A stretch of DNA of 64,000 nt from Staphylococcus succinus (GTDB lineage: Bacteria; Bacillota; Bacilli; Staphylococcales; Staphylococcaceae), in contig NZ_CP118976.1 of NCBI RefSeq assembly GCF_029024945.1, positions 2,418,001 through 2,482,000 on the forward strand. Direction: 5' to 3'. The translations under genes were made by a program, and so were the position numbers. Below the pieces are notes generated by a model that searched no databases, was not told the DNA's origin, and worked only from the letters and a program-made list of their open reading frames with translations. Positions 29,156-36,543 of this stretch are shown piece by piece; position 1 is the first letter of the stretch; each line of letters starts with the position of its first letter.

Positions 29156-29937
29156 GTGCAATAACAATTTTAGCTATCCTACTCTTCATTTTAATGATTG
29201 CTTTTGGCGGTAAAAAAGGGTTAATTTCTTATTTGACGTTATTTTTGAATTTCGTCATCTTACTCATCGCCATTGTTATTATTATATTCGGTGCGCCTAT
29301 TTACGTTGTGACAATCATTTTTTGTATCGTCATTGCATCGTGTAACTTATTTGTATTAAATAGTTATAATACTAAGACTAAAGCAGCGTTTTACGCTACT
29401 CTATTAACTACGATTATTTTGATTGCTGCCATCTATCTTTCTGTTGCCATCGGGCATTTACAAGGTTTCACTACCGAGCAACAAGATGAGACCTATATCT
29501 TTTCCATGAATATTGGTATAGATATGGTGAAATTTATGGTCTTCACTGTAGTTTTAGCAGTAATAGCAGTGGTTATCGATTTAGCAATCACAATAAGTTC
29601 TCCAATGTATGAATTAAATGAAGCCAATCCTAATTTAAGCCAAAAAGAATTATTTCATTCAGGTATGAGAGTAGGCAGAGAAATTTTAGCAACATCGGCA
29701 AATACGATTTATCTCGCATATTTCGGAGGCCAATTAACTTTGTTTTTCTGGTTCTTTAAGTTAAATTATTCTTTTGGTCACATCATTAATTCTAAGATTT
29801 TTGTGCAAGAATTCATTTCTATCTTATTAGGTGGTATCGCTGTTGCCATCAGTATTCCAATAACAGCTTGGTTATCTTCATTATTAATTAAAAATGAAAA
29901 GCCCATCGATAAAAAATCAGAACATACAGTAGATTAA
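29152..29937 (+). CDS. YibE/F family membrane protein (second of pair)
   Basis: A 261-residue membrane protein of the same family as the preceding gene but without the extracytoplasmic domain. It shares the second-half motifs (VVIDLAITISSPMYELNEANP, MRVGREILATSANTIYLAYFGG), so the two probably form a heteromeric transporter or exporter. The function is unknown. Start overlaps the previous stop. A strong terminator follows. Such adjacent pairs occur in several Firmicutes. Confidence 0.8.
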   Translation: MSAITILAILLFILMIAFGGKKGLISYLTLFLNFVILLIAIVIIIFGAPIYVVTIIFCIVIASCNLFVLNSYNTKTKAAFYATLLTTIILIAAIYLSVAIGHLQGFTTEQQDETYIFSMNIGIDMVKFMVFTVVLAVIAVVIDLAITISSPMYELNEANPNLSQKELFHSGMRVGREILATSANTIYLAYFGGQLTLFFWFFKLNYSFGHIINSKIFVQEFISILLGGIAVAISIPITAWLSSLLIKNEKPIDKKSEHTVD

Positions 29938-29943
29938 TAAACG

Positions 29944-29985
29944 ACCACCAACACTATCATTTCACAATAGCGTTGGTGGTTTTTT
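29944..29985 (+). terminator. Terminator after YibE/F pair
   Basis: A 14-bp stem with one mismatch (ACCACCAACACTAT with ATAGCGTTGGTGGT) and a nine-base loop, followed by six T. Confidence 0.85.
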
Positions 29986-30101
29986 AATTTAAAAGTAGTT
30001 CACTTCACTATTATTAATGTTTAATAGAAAGTTTTAAACAAAGCATTGTCCCTATAAATACTAACTTTTGTTATTAAACGGCTTTGTTTAGATAACTATC
30101 G

Positions 30102-31346
30102 TCACGGACGTCTATTAAATTTATTTAATTCTCCGCTAAAATATGCACGCTCGCCGTGGACCACATAATCCAAACCATGTTCTTCTTCTTTTTTATCTGT
30201 ACCTAGTGCACTAAATAATCCAATGACCCTTGCAATAATATAAGTCAACACACCGCTAAAAATGATTGTGACGACCACAGCAATGATTTGTACAGTGATT
30301 GTTTGTATGCCGCCTCCAAAGATCAAACCATTGGTAACCCCTTCATTCACTTTATGGGATTGGAAAATACCTGTTAAAATTGCACCTACAACGCCTCCAA
30401 TACCATGTATACCAAACGCATCTAATGCATCATTATATTTCAACTTCACTTTGATATAATTGATTGCAAAATAACAACAAATACCACCTATAAGCGCAAT
30501 AATTATTGCACTCATATAGCCAACGAAACCAGCTGCCGGAGTAATTGCAACTAATCCAGCCAGCACGCCTGATAACATCCCAATCAAACTCGTTGTCTTT
30601 TTCATTAGATGCTCCATCACTGACCAACCTAATGCGCCAGCACTTGCTGCTAAGACTGTATTTACAAATGACGTCATTGCAATACCATCAAATGTCAAAG
30701 CACTACCAACGTTAAAACCATACCAACCTACCCAGACTAGTATAGCGCCAATAAGCGTAATGATTAGATTATGCGGTGGACGTTTATCAAAATTCTTTCC
30801 AGCTCCAATCATAATTGCTAGCACTAAGCCAGACACACCTGAAGTAATATGTACGACTGTACCTCCAGCGTAATCAATTGCGCCTATCTGATCAATCCAA
30901 CCGCCGCCCCAAACCCAATGAGCTACTGGACTATATACAAGAATCACCCAAAAAAACACAAATACCAAATATGGTATAAACTTCATTTTTTCAGCAATTG
31001 AACCCGACAAAATAGAAACTGCAATTGTACAAAACATTAATTGAAATAGCATAAATAAAGCTAAAGGAATATTTGGAGAAATATCCGCTTGAGTACCGAA
31101 ACCAACATGTTGCAGGCCTAAATATGTAAAATCACCTAAAAATGTATTTCCAGACCCAAAGCTAAGACTAAAACCCAAAATCACCCAAGCAAATGTCACC
31201 ACTACGATTGCAGACATACTCTGCATAACAGTATTTAAAACATTTTTCGATTGTACGAGTCCACCATAGAATAAGCTTAATCCAGGCGTCATCAACCAAA
31301 CGAGTAGCGTACATAAAAATAGAAATAGCGTATCATTCATATTCAA
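30102..31346 (-). CDS. amt: Ammonium transporter (Amt family)
   Basis: A channel for ammonium/ammonia with about 11 membrane segments. Family signatures include TPGLSLFYGGLVQSKN near the N-terminus, AHWVWGGGW, DYAGGTVVHITSG and ALDAFGIHGIGGVVGA, with pore histidines in the last two. I prefer the TTG at 31346 (AAGGGGTGA eight bases upstream) over the ATG at 31340; a longer frame from 31385 adds a charged segment unlike the family. It gives 414 residues. No glnK gene is adjacent, so regulation by a PII protein is not visible here. Confidence 0.93.
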   Translation of the reverse strand: MNMNDTLFLFLCTLLVWLMTPGLSLFYGGLVQSKNVLNTVMQSMSAIVVVTFAWVILGFSLSFGSGNTFLGDFTYLGLQHVGFGTQADISPNIPLALFMLFQLMFCTIAVSILSGSIAEKMKFIPYLVFVFFWVILVYSPVAHWVWGGGWIDQIGAIDYAGGTVVHITSGVSGLVLAIMIGAGKNFDKRPPHNLIITLIGAILVWVGWYGFNVGSALTFDGIAMTSFVNTVLAASAGALGWSVMEHLMKKTTSLIGMLSGVLAGLVAITPAAGFVGYMSAIIIALIGGICCYFAINYIKVKLKYNDALDAFGIHGIGGVVGAILTGIFQSHKVNEGVTNGLIFGGGIQTITVQIIAVVVTIIFSGVLTYIIARVIGLFSALGTDKKEEEHGLDYVVHGERAYFSGELNKFNRRP

Positions 31347-31395
31347 TTCTCTCACCCCTTTGAAAAAAATCATACGATGCCTCAATTAAAATAGC

Positions 31396-31447
31396 AAAAA
31401 CGCGTCATGTAAAATAACACTATGTGTTAACTTTCATGACGCGTTTT
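31396..31447 (-). terminator. Terminator after NUDIX-GNAT gene
   Basis: Arms AAAACGCGTCATG and CATGACGCGTTTT enclose a smaller hairpin. T-rich sequence follows on the minus strand. It lies ten bases past the stop at 31457 and upstream of amt. Confidence 0.8.
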
Positions 31448-31456
31448 ACGATTGAT

Positions 31457-32323
31457 TTATATTCTATAACGCATAATATACACGGGTCGATCTTCTAATA
31501 AACTTTCTCCTACATATTCATACTGACAATGTTTATACAACTGTTGCGCCTTTTCATTATCATCATTAACTGTGAGATAAATCTCATTAATACTTGGAAA
31601 ATATTGTTTCACATAATGTGGTAATTGTTGAATAACTTGCTTTCCGTATCCTTGGCCACGATAATCAACGCCTATACTAAATGATCTGAAAAATATCGCA
31701 TTCGGATTAGCAGTATACGCTTCTACGCCTTGGCCTTCGTGTAAAGTAAAGAATCCAATACATTGCTGTTGCTGGTTGTATATTAAAGTCGGATGTCGAT
31801 CTAAATCCTCTTTTGCAAGTTTGATATTTTCTTGAGGTGTTTTAGTAAATTGAAGGTCTGACTCTGCAATATTAATTCCTAGTACATCATCAAAAAGTGA
31901 TGCACCATAGGGTTCGAATTCAAGTCTATCTTCTAACTTACAGTTAAAATCGTTATCTAACCATGTTAGAACGGCTGGTGCTATTATTTCACGATCTGTT
32001 TTATAGATCCATTTTAAATCCGTAATCTCTTGAGCAGGTTTTATATTGGACCAATCTATTTTTTCTGTTGTATAAAAACAATTAAGTTCAGTCTTTGTAT
32101 TTTTTTGAGGGTAAGCATCGCCAACCACAGTTGTAATATAATGTAAGCTTGTTTCTGGTATATGAATTTGCAGTTCTTCTTGTAGCTCTCTATGTAAAGC
32201 TTGTTTATGTGTTTCACCCTCGTCTATTTTGCCACCTGGAAAGTAATACTTTTGCCGATGTCTCGCTTGTACAAGCAATATTCTCTCTTCCTCTTGCACT
32301 ACTAAACAAACGCATTTAATCAT
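31457..32323 (-). CDS. NUDIX hydrolase fused to GNAT acetyltransferase
   Basis: A 288-residue two-domain protein. Residues 1-130 form a NUDIX domain with an intact Nudix box (GGKIDEGETHKQALHRELQEEL, about 30-51), predicted to hydrolyse a nucleoside diphosphate derivative. Residues from about 150 to 288 form a GNAT acetyltransferase. The acetyl-CoA loop is DYRGQGYGKQVIQQLP, followed by a typical C-terminal strand (AQQLYKHCQYEYVGESLLEDRPVYIMRY). No frameshift or internal start is visible, so the fusion is real in this sequence. Substrates of both halves are unknown. It stands alone. Confidence 0.85.
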   Translation of the reverse strand: MIKCVCLVVQEEERILLVQARHRQKYYFPGGKIDEGETHKQALHRELQEELQIHIPETSLHYITTVVGDAYPQKNTKTELNCFYTTEKIDWSNIKPAQEITDLKWIYKTDREIIAPAVLTWLDNDFNCKLEDRLEFEPYGASLFDDVLGINIAESDLQFTKTPQENIKLAKEDLDRHPTLIYNQQQQCIGFFTLHEGQGVEAYTANPNAIFFRSFSIGVDYRGQGYGKQVIQQLPHYVKQYFPSINEIYLTVNDDNEKAQQLYKHCQYEYVGESLLEDRPVYIMRYRI

Positions 32324-32521
32324 GCTTGATTCACCTCACACGTATCAGTAATTTTATCTCACGAATTGAGCGTACTATTGTTTTAAATTCATAGCTTTAT
32401 GGTATCATATTTTATTATTCAATCTCACCTTTACGTGCAATACAAGCATAGATTTAACTACTTCTCCCTAAATAAATGTTATAATATTGTACGATACACT
32501 TAACATGGAGGTTCTAAAGTA

Positions 32522-32794
32522 ATGGCTAAAAAATCAAAACTCAATCGTGTTTCTAACACTATCAACTTTGTAGGTATAGCAGTAGAAGGATTTAACTGGT
32601 ATGCTTATCAATCTAAAAATAAGAAATTAATGTATGCAAGCATGACTATATCAAGCGTGGGAGCTATACTTGATTTTTATACTGCCTTGAAATCACCACG
32701 TAAATTTACTAAAGTTTTCTCAACATTTACATTAGCAAGTACGTTATATACAACTGCTAAACGAGTGAAATCTTTGCGCAGCCAATCTAAATAG
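32522..32794 (+). CDS. Small hypothetical protein, possible membrane association
   Basis: A 90-residue basic protein (many Lys at both ends) with two weakly hydrophobic stretches (about 12-30 and 38-60), possibly short membrane or amphipathic helices. A good ribosome binding site (GGAGG, seven to eight bases upstream) and a strong terminator downstream support expression. I recognise no domain. It is flanked by genes on the opposite strand. Confidence 0.65.
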   Translation: MAKKSKLNRVSNTINFVGIAVEGFNWYAYQSKNKKLMYASMTISSVGAILDFYTALKSPRKFTKVFSTFTLASTLYTTAKRVKSLRSQSK

Positions 32795-32841
32795 ATGTTC
32801 AAATGATTTAGTAAACACTATCAAGGCTTCTGATATATAAT

Positions 32842-32891
32842 AAAACACGTATAGAATACATTGGTTCTTCAATGTATTCTATACGTGTTTT
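32842..32891. terminator. Bidirectional terminator
   Basis: A perfect stem of about 21 bp (AAACACGTATAGAATACATTG and its complement) with a six-base loop and A/T runs on both sides. It lies between the convergent small gene (plus) and sle1 (minus), and can serve both. Confidence 0.9.
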
Positions 32892-32907
32892 TTATCTATA
32901 AAATGAA

Positions 32908-33876
32908 TTAATGAATATATTTATATGAACTTACTTGTGATGCTGGTATTGTTCTCGTCGTAGCAATACCTGGAGAAGCACTATAGTTCATCTCAGAAAC
33001 TGTAATACTACCATTTGAGTTAACTGATTCTACGAAAGCTACGTGGCCATAATACCCTGCGTCTGATTGCAATATAGATCCAACTGTCGCTCTATGATCT
33101 ACAGTATAACCGTCTGCTGCTGATGCAGTATCCCAGTTATTAGCGTTCCACCAATAGGTACTGATTCCTTTACCAATTTGTGCACGTTTGTTAAATACAT
33201 GCCACGTACATTGTCCCCAATCATACAAATTAGAATGATTAAATTTCGGTGTATAATATCCTGACGAACCTGAAGTACCTGAACCACTCGTTGAAGTCGA
33301 ACCTGATACTTTTAACTTTTGTCCAGGATATATATTGAAGCTTGTTAAATTATTCAAACTCATAATTTTTTGGTATGTCGTTCCATATTTAGCTGCAATT
33401 GCCGATAAAGAATCACCTGATTTTACTGTATAAGTAGTTGTACTACCACTACTTGTGTTACTTGAACCACTTGTTGAAGTCGAACCTGACACTTTTAACT
33501 TTTGTCCAGGATATATATTATAACTAGACAAACCATTTAAGCTCATAATCTTTTCATAGCTTGTACCATATTTAGCCGCAATACCAGATAAAGTATCACC
33601 TGATTTTACTGTGTATGTTGAAGTTGATGACGTATTAGAAGCTGTATTAGAACTTGTTGTCCCAGATACCTTCAATGACTGATTTGGAAAAATAACATTA
33701 GATGTCAAATTATTTAATGATTTTAATTTAGCTACTGAAACATTAAATTTATTCGCTATTGACCAAAGTGAGTCACCACTTTTAACTTTGTATGTTGAAG
33801 CAGCTTCTGCATTCGTTGAAGTAGCAGCTGCCAACGCACTCGTCCCTATTACAGTTGCAATTATTTTTTTACGCAA
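32908..33876 (-). CDS. sle1: N-acetylmuramoyl-L-alanine amidase Sle1 (LysM-CHAP autolysin)
   Basis: A secreted cell-wall amidase that separates daughter cells. The 322-residue protein has a signal peptide (1-26, ending NAEAA). Three LysM repeats follow at about 28-70, 87-131 and 152-195, joined by Ser/Thr/Gly linkers. The C-terminal CHAP domain (about 208-322) has its catalytic Cys in DWGQCTWHVF and its His in GYYGHVAFVES. The linkers and LysM-2/3 coding DNA contain near-identical 55-nt direct repeats. It resembles S. aureus Sle1/Aaa (334 residues). A WalR-like box lies upstream, in line with known WalKR control of this gene family. Confidence 0.95.
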   Translation of the reverse strand: MRKKIIATVIGTSALAAATSTNAEAASTYKVKSGDSLWSIANKFNVSVAKLKSLNNLTSNVIFPNQSLKVSGTTSSNTASNTSSTSTYTVKSGDTLSGIAAKYGTSYEKIMSLNGLSSYNIYPGQKLKVSGSTSTSGSSNTSSGSTTTYTVKSGDSLSAIAAKYGTTYQKIMSLNNLTSFNIYPGQKLKVSGSTSTSGSGTSGSSGYYTPKFNHSNLYDWGQCTWHVFNKRAQIGKGISTYWWNANNWDTASAADGYTVDHRATVGSILQSDAGYYGHVAFVESVNSNGSITVSEMNYSASPGIATTRTIPASQVSSYKYIH

Positions 33877-33931
33877 TTATGTAAACCTCCCAAAATTGTA
33901 TTGTACGCTATGTACACATGATCACTACCCC

Positions 33932-33937
33932 ATTATA
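33932..33937 (-). promoter_or_regulatory. sle1 -10 element
   Basis: TATAAT on the minus strand, 56 nt before the sle1 start. No good -35 is found at 17 nt, which fits a promoter that needs an activator. Confidence 0.5.
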
Positions 33938-33970
33938 CATCTTAAAGCCACAATTTAGTATATTATTTAT

Positions 33971-33987
33971 ATGACATTATTATTACA
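33971..33987 (-). promoter_or_regulatory. Candidate WalR box upstream of sle1
   Basis: Minus strand TGTAATAATAATGTCAT fits TGTWAH-N5-TGTWAH with one mismatch. It ends about 33 nt upstream of the -10 element, a position suited to activation by the cell-wall response regulator WalR. Confidence 0.55.
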
Positions 33988-34352
33988 ATAGCAAGCAATT
34001 CTATAACACATAAGACAATATATTTCTCTTTCTCTTTATATACTGCACATTATATATTATTTCCAGTTCAATCCCCTTTGACCTATGCGTTAAAATGTAC
34101 ATCATATAGCATCATATTACGTTTTTTATTTTAATTATCGTTAGGTATAGCGTAGTATAATCAATATTTAGCATTGACATGTGAACGATATGTCTATACT
34201 GTGGGTACCGATATGGTATTGAAATTATTTTGGTATTTTACGTCTGAAATTGAATTTGTAATGGATATCAATAGCTATAGAAACGTATCCCAACACAGAC
34301 GACTAATATCACACATCATTTTTACACATTTCCATAATATTTGTAGTTTTTA
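33988..34352. other. Intergenic region upstream of ilvD
   Basis: This AT-rich stretch holds one possible plus-strand promoter (TTGACA at 34174-34179, TATACT at 34195-34200, only 15 nt apart). That would give ilvD a leader of about 200 nt. I see no T-box, riboswitch core or leader peptide rich in branched-chain codons. No gene is evident. Confidence 0.45.
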
Positions 34353-34367
34353 AATTATCAGAGTATT
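34353..34367. promoter_or_regulatory. Candidate CodY box upstream of ilvD
   Basis: AATTATCAGAGTATT matches the CodY consensus AATTTTCWGAAAATT at 12 of 15 positions, 37 nt before the ilvD start. CodY represses ilvD in S. aureus, which supports it, but three mismatches make it a moderate call. Confidence 0.45.
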
Positions 34368-34404
34368 CTAACAATAATTAATTCGTATTACTGGAGGTAA
34401 TCAT

Positions 34405-36105
34405 TTGACTAAAGAAATAGAAAATAACGAAAATCATCAAGACTTGCGTATCCGAAGCAAAGTTATTAGTGAAGGTGTGAGCCGTACACCAAATCGCGCT
34501 TATTTACGTGCCCTTGGTTTTGAAGATGAAGATTTCAAGAAACCAATGATTGGAATTGCTAGTACCTGGAGTGAAGTTACACCATGTAATATGCATATCG
34601 ATGGTTTGGCACGCGCCTCTAAACAAGGTGTTAGCGAAGCAGGCGCCTCACCATTAATTTTTAACACAATAACTGTTTCGGATGGTATTTCAATGGGAAC
34701 TGATGGAATGCGCTTTTCTCTACCGAGTCGTGAAATTATTGCCGACTCTATAGAAACCGTTGTAAGCGCAGAAAACCTCGATGCAGTCGTAGCTATCGGA
34801 GGTTGCGATAAAAATATGCCTGGTTGCATGATTGGTATCGCACGCCTGAATTTACCAGCTGTATTTGTTTATGGGGGCACAATATTGCCTGGTAATTTAG
34901 ATGGAAAGGATCTCGATGCCGTATCCGCGTTTGAAGGGGTTGGACAGTATAACAATGGAGAAATTGATGATGAAGCATTGCACAAAGTAGAATGTGCTGC
35001 TTGTCCAGGTGCTGGCGCATGTGGAGGCATGTTCACTGCCAATACGATGTCTTCAGCAATTGAAGCAATGGGTATGAGTCTACCTGGCAGCGCCTCTCAT
35101 CCTGCTGTATCAGCTAATAAAGCTAAAGATAGTCGTGCCGCAGGTAAAGCAGTATATAAATTATTAGAACAAGGTATTTATCCAAAAGATATTATGACTA
35201 AAAATGCTTTTGAAAATGCAATTACAGTGGTTATGGCTTTAGGTGGTTCTACAAATGCCATTTTACATTTACTTGCCATTGCACACACTATAGAAGTTGA
35301 CCTTACATTAGATGACTTTGAAAAAATTCGTAAGCGTGTCCCACATATCGCAGATTTGCGACCAAGCGGTAAATATGTGATGGCACACCTTGATGAAGTA
35401 GGCGGCATACCAGCTGTAATGAAACTTTTACATGACAAAGGATTGCTTCATGGTGACTGTCTTACTGTAACAGGTAAAACTGTTGCTGAAAATCTAGAAC
35501 ATCAAGCAGACCTTACAGATAATAAAGAAATAATTAATTTTGAGCAACCCAAACATGAAACAGGACCACTCGTAATTTTAAAAGGTAACCTTGCTCCCGA
35601 GGGTGCAGTTGCTAAAATTTCAGGGCTTAGTGTGACTTATATCAATGGACCAGCACGTGTCTTTGACTCTGAATCTGCAGCAACAAAAGCGATTCTTAAT
35701 AATCAAATCAAACCTGGTGATGTTGTAGTCATACGATATGCCGGTCCTAAAGGGGCACCTGGAATGCCAGAGATGCTTTCAGCCTCTTCAATTTTAGTTG
35801 GTAAAGGACTTGGGGAATCCGTGGCCTTACTTACCGATGGCCGTTTTTCAGGTGGTTCTCATGGTCTCGTAATTGGTCATGCAGCACCTGAGTCACAAGT
35901 TGGTGGCCCTATGGCTTTATTGGAAGAAGATGATAAAATCACTATCGATGCCGACAATCTAGAAATTAGTTTCGATGTTTCTGAGAAAGAGTTAGAACGT
36001 CGTCGTGCACAATGGCAATGCCCTCCTTTAAAAGCGACCAAAGGAACCCTTGCGAAATATGCAAAACTTGTTTCATCAGCTTCTAAAGGTGCTATCACTG
36101 ATTAA
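34405..36105 (+). CDS. ilvD: Dihydroxy-acid dehydratase
   Basis: An iron-sulfur enzyme of valine, leucine and isoleucine synthesis, converting dihydroxy-acids to 2-keto acids. The 566-residue protein has the cluster-binding cysteines in AIGGCDKNMPGC (about 125-136) and AACPGAGACGGMFTANTMSS (about 197-215), and the C-terminal signature LTDGRFSGGSHG. The start is TTG with TGGAGGT upstream. It is followed at once by a terminator and stands alone. In S. aureus ilvD heads the ilv-leu operon, but none of ilvB, ilvH, ilvC or leu genes is here. It could be a relocated or a second ilvD. Confidence 0.95.
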   Translation: MTKEIENNENHQDLRIRSKVISEGVSRTPNRAYLRALGFEDEDFKKPMIGIASTWSEVTPCNMHIDGLARASKQGVSEAGASPLIFNTITVSDGISMGTDGMRFSLPSREIIADSIETVVSAENLDAVVAIGGCDKNMPGCMIGIARLNLPAVFVYGGTILPGNLDGKDLDAVSAFEGVGQYNNGEIDDEALHKVECAACPGAGACGGMFTANTMSSAIEAMGMSLPGSASHPAVSANKAKDSRAAGKAVYKLLEQGIYPKDIMTKNAFENAITVVMALGGSTNAILHLLAIAHTIEVDLTLDDFEKIRKRVPHIADLRPSGKYVMAHLDEVGGIPAVMKLLHDKGLLHGDCLTVTGKTVAENLEHQADLTDNKEIINFEQPKHETGPLVILKGNLAPEGAVAKISGLSVTYINGPARVFDSESAATKAILNNQIKPGDVVVIRYAGPKGAPGMPEMLSASSILVGKGLGESVALLTDGRFSGGSHGLVIGHAAPESQVGGPMALLEEDDKITIDADNLEISFDVSEKELERRRAQWQCPPLKATKGTLAKYAKLVSSASKGAITD

Positions 36106-36132
36106 ATTAAATTTATAATAATTAAACGATTT

Positions 36133-36183
36133 AAAAGCACAATCATAAAAACGCTTAGTATAAAGCTTATGATTGTGCTTTTA
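36133..36183 (+). terminator. Terminator after ilvD
   Basis: A perfect 16-bp stem (AAAAGCACAATCATAA with its complement) around a loop of about 19 nt, ending in TTTT. It isolates ilvD from the peptide gene downstream. Confidence 0.85.
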
Positions 36184-36271
36184 TCTGTGTATTTAAAGAC
36201 ACTTAAGGATGCGCAATTGTTTTTAAAATTTATTTAAATTCATATAAGCATATTCCATTACTATTTAGGGA

Positions 36272-36301
36272 TTGCAAAACAAAATGACGCACAATTATAT
36301 T
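36272..36301 (+). promoter_or_regulatory. Candidate promoter of the PSM-like peptide
   Basis: TTGCAA (36272-36277), 18 nt, TATATT (36296-36301), 38 nt before the peptide start. An ACACTTAAGG stretch near 36190 faintly resembles half of an AgrA-type direct repeat; AgrA directly controls psm genes in S. aureus. That link is speculative. Confidence 0.4.
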
Positions 36302-36338
36302 ATTATGTAATTAACAAAACAAAGCGAGGTGAAAAACT

Positions 36339-36395
36339 ATGTCATTTATCATCGACATCATCAAAAAAATCATCGGTTTATTCACAGGTAAATAA
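36339..36395 (+). CDS. Phenol-soluble-modulin-like peptide (18 residues)
   Basis: The reading frame MSFIIDIIKKIIGLFTGK has a good ribosome binding site (GAGGTG, seven bases upstream), its own candidate promoter and a perfect terminator 15 nt downstream. It is short, rich in Ile, and amphipathic: Asp6, Lys9, Lys10 and Lys18 fall on one side and Ile/Leu/Phe on the other, with net positive charge. It starts without a signal peptide. This is the profile of alpha-type phenol-soluble modulins, secreted by the Pmt ABC transporter, with cytolytic and surfactant roles. The final FTGK also ends PSM-alpha-1. The family call is by resemblance only. It is too short for most gene finders. Confidence 0.7.
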   Translation: MSFIIDIIKKIIGLFTGK

Positions 36396-36410
36396 TGCTT
36401 AAGGCTTATA

Positions 36411-36446
36411 CAAGCTCTCAATATTATAATATTGAGAGCTTGTTTT
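36411..36446 (+). terminator. Terminator after the PSM-like peptide
   Basis: A perfect palindrome of 32 nt (CAAGCTCTCAATATTA and complement), followed by TTTT. Its strength supports a short, abundant transcript. Confidence 0.85.
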
Positions 36447-36507
36447 AATTCCACTAAACACAAATGTTTGCGCTAACATACAAAAAAATATATTTACACA
36501 CAAAAAT

Positions 36508-36542
36508 AAAAACTTCTCGTACAAAATGCACGAGAAGTTTTT
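36508..36542. terminator. Terminator of the sodium symporter gene
   Basis: AAAAACTTCTCGT and ACGAGAAGTTTTT flank a short loop and have A/T runs on both sides. It begins one base past the symporter stop codon and may work in both directions. Confidence 0.8.
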
Positions 36543-36543
36543 A

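Noticed and set aside
30035..30090. TAAACAAAGC / GCTTTGTTTA inverted repeat after amt as a terminator
   Set aside because: The loop is over 30 nt and there is no T run on the minus strand; it may be chance.
34174..34404. T-box or leader-peptide attenuator before ilvD
   Set aside because: The leader has no AGGGTGG-type T-box core, no run of Ile/Leu/Val codons after a ribosome binding site and no terminator hairpin.
34500..36098. Several minus-strand frames of 73-109 codons
   Set aside because: All are antisense to ilvD, which is complete and has full family motifs.
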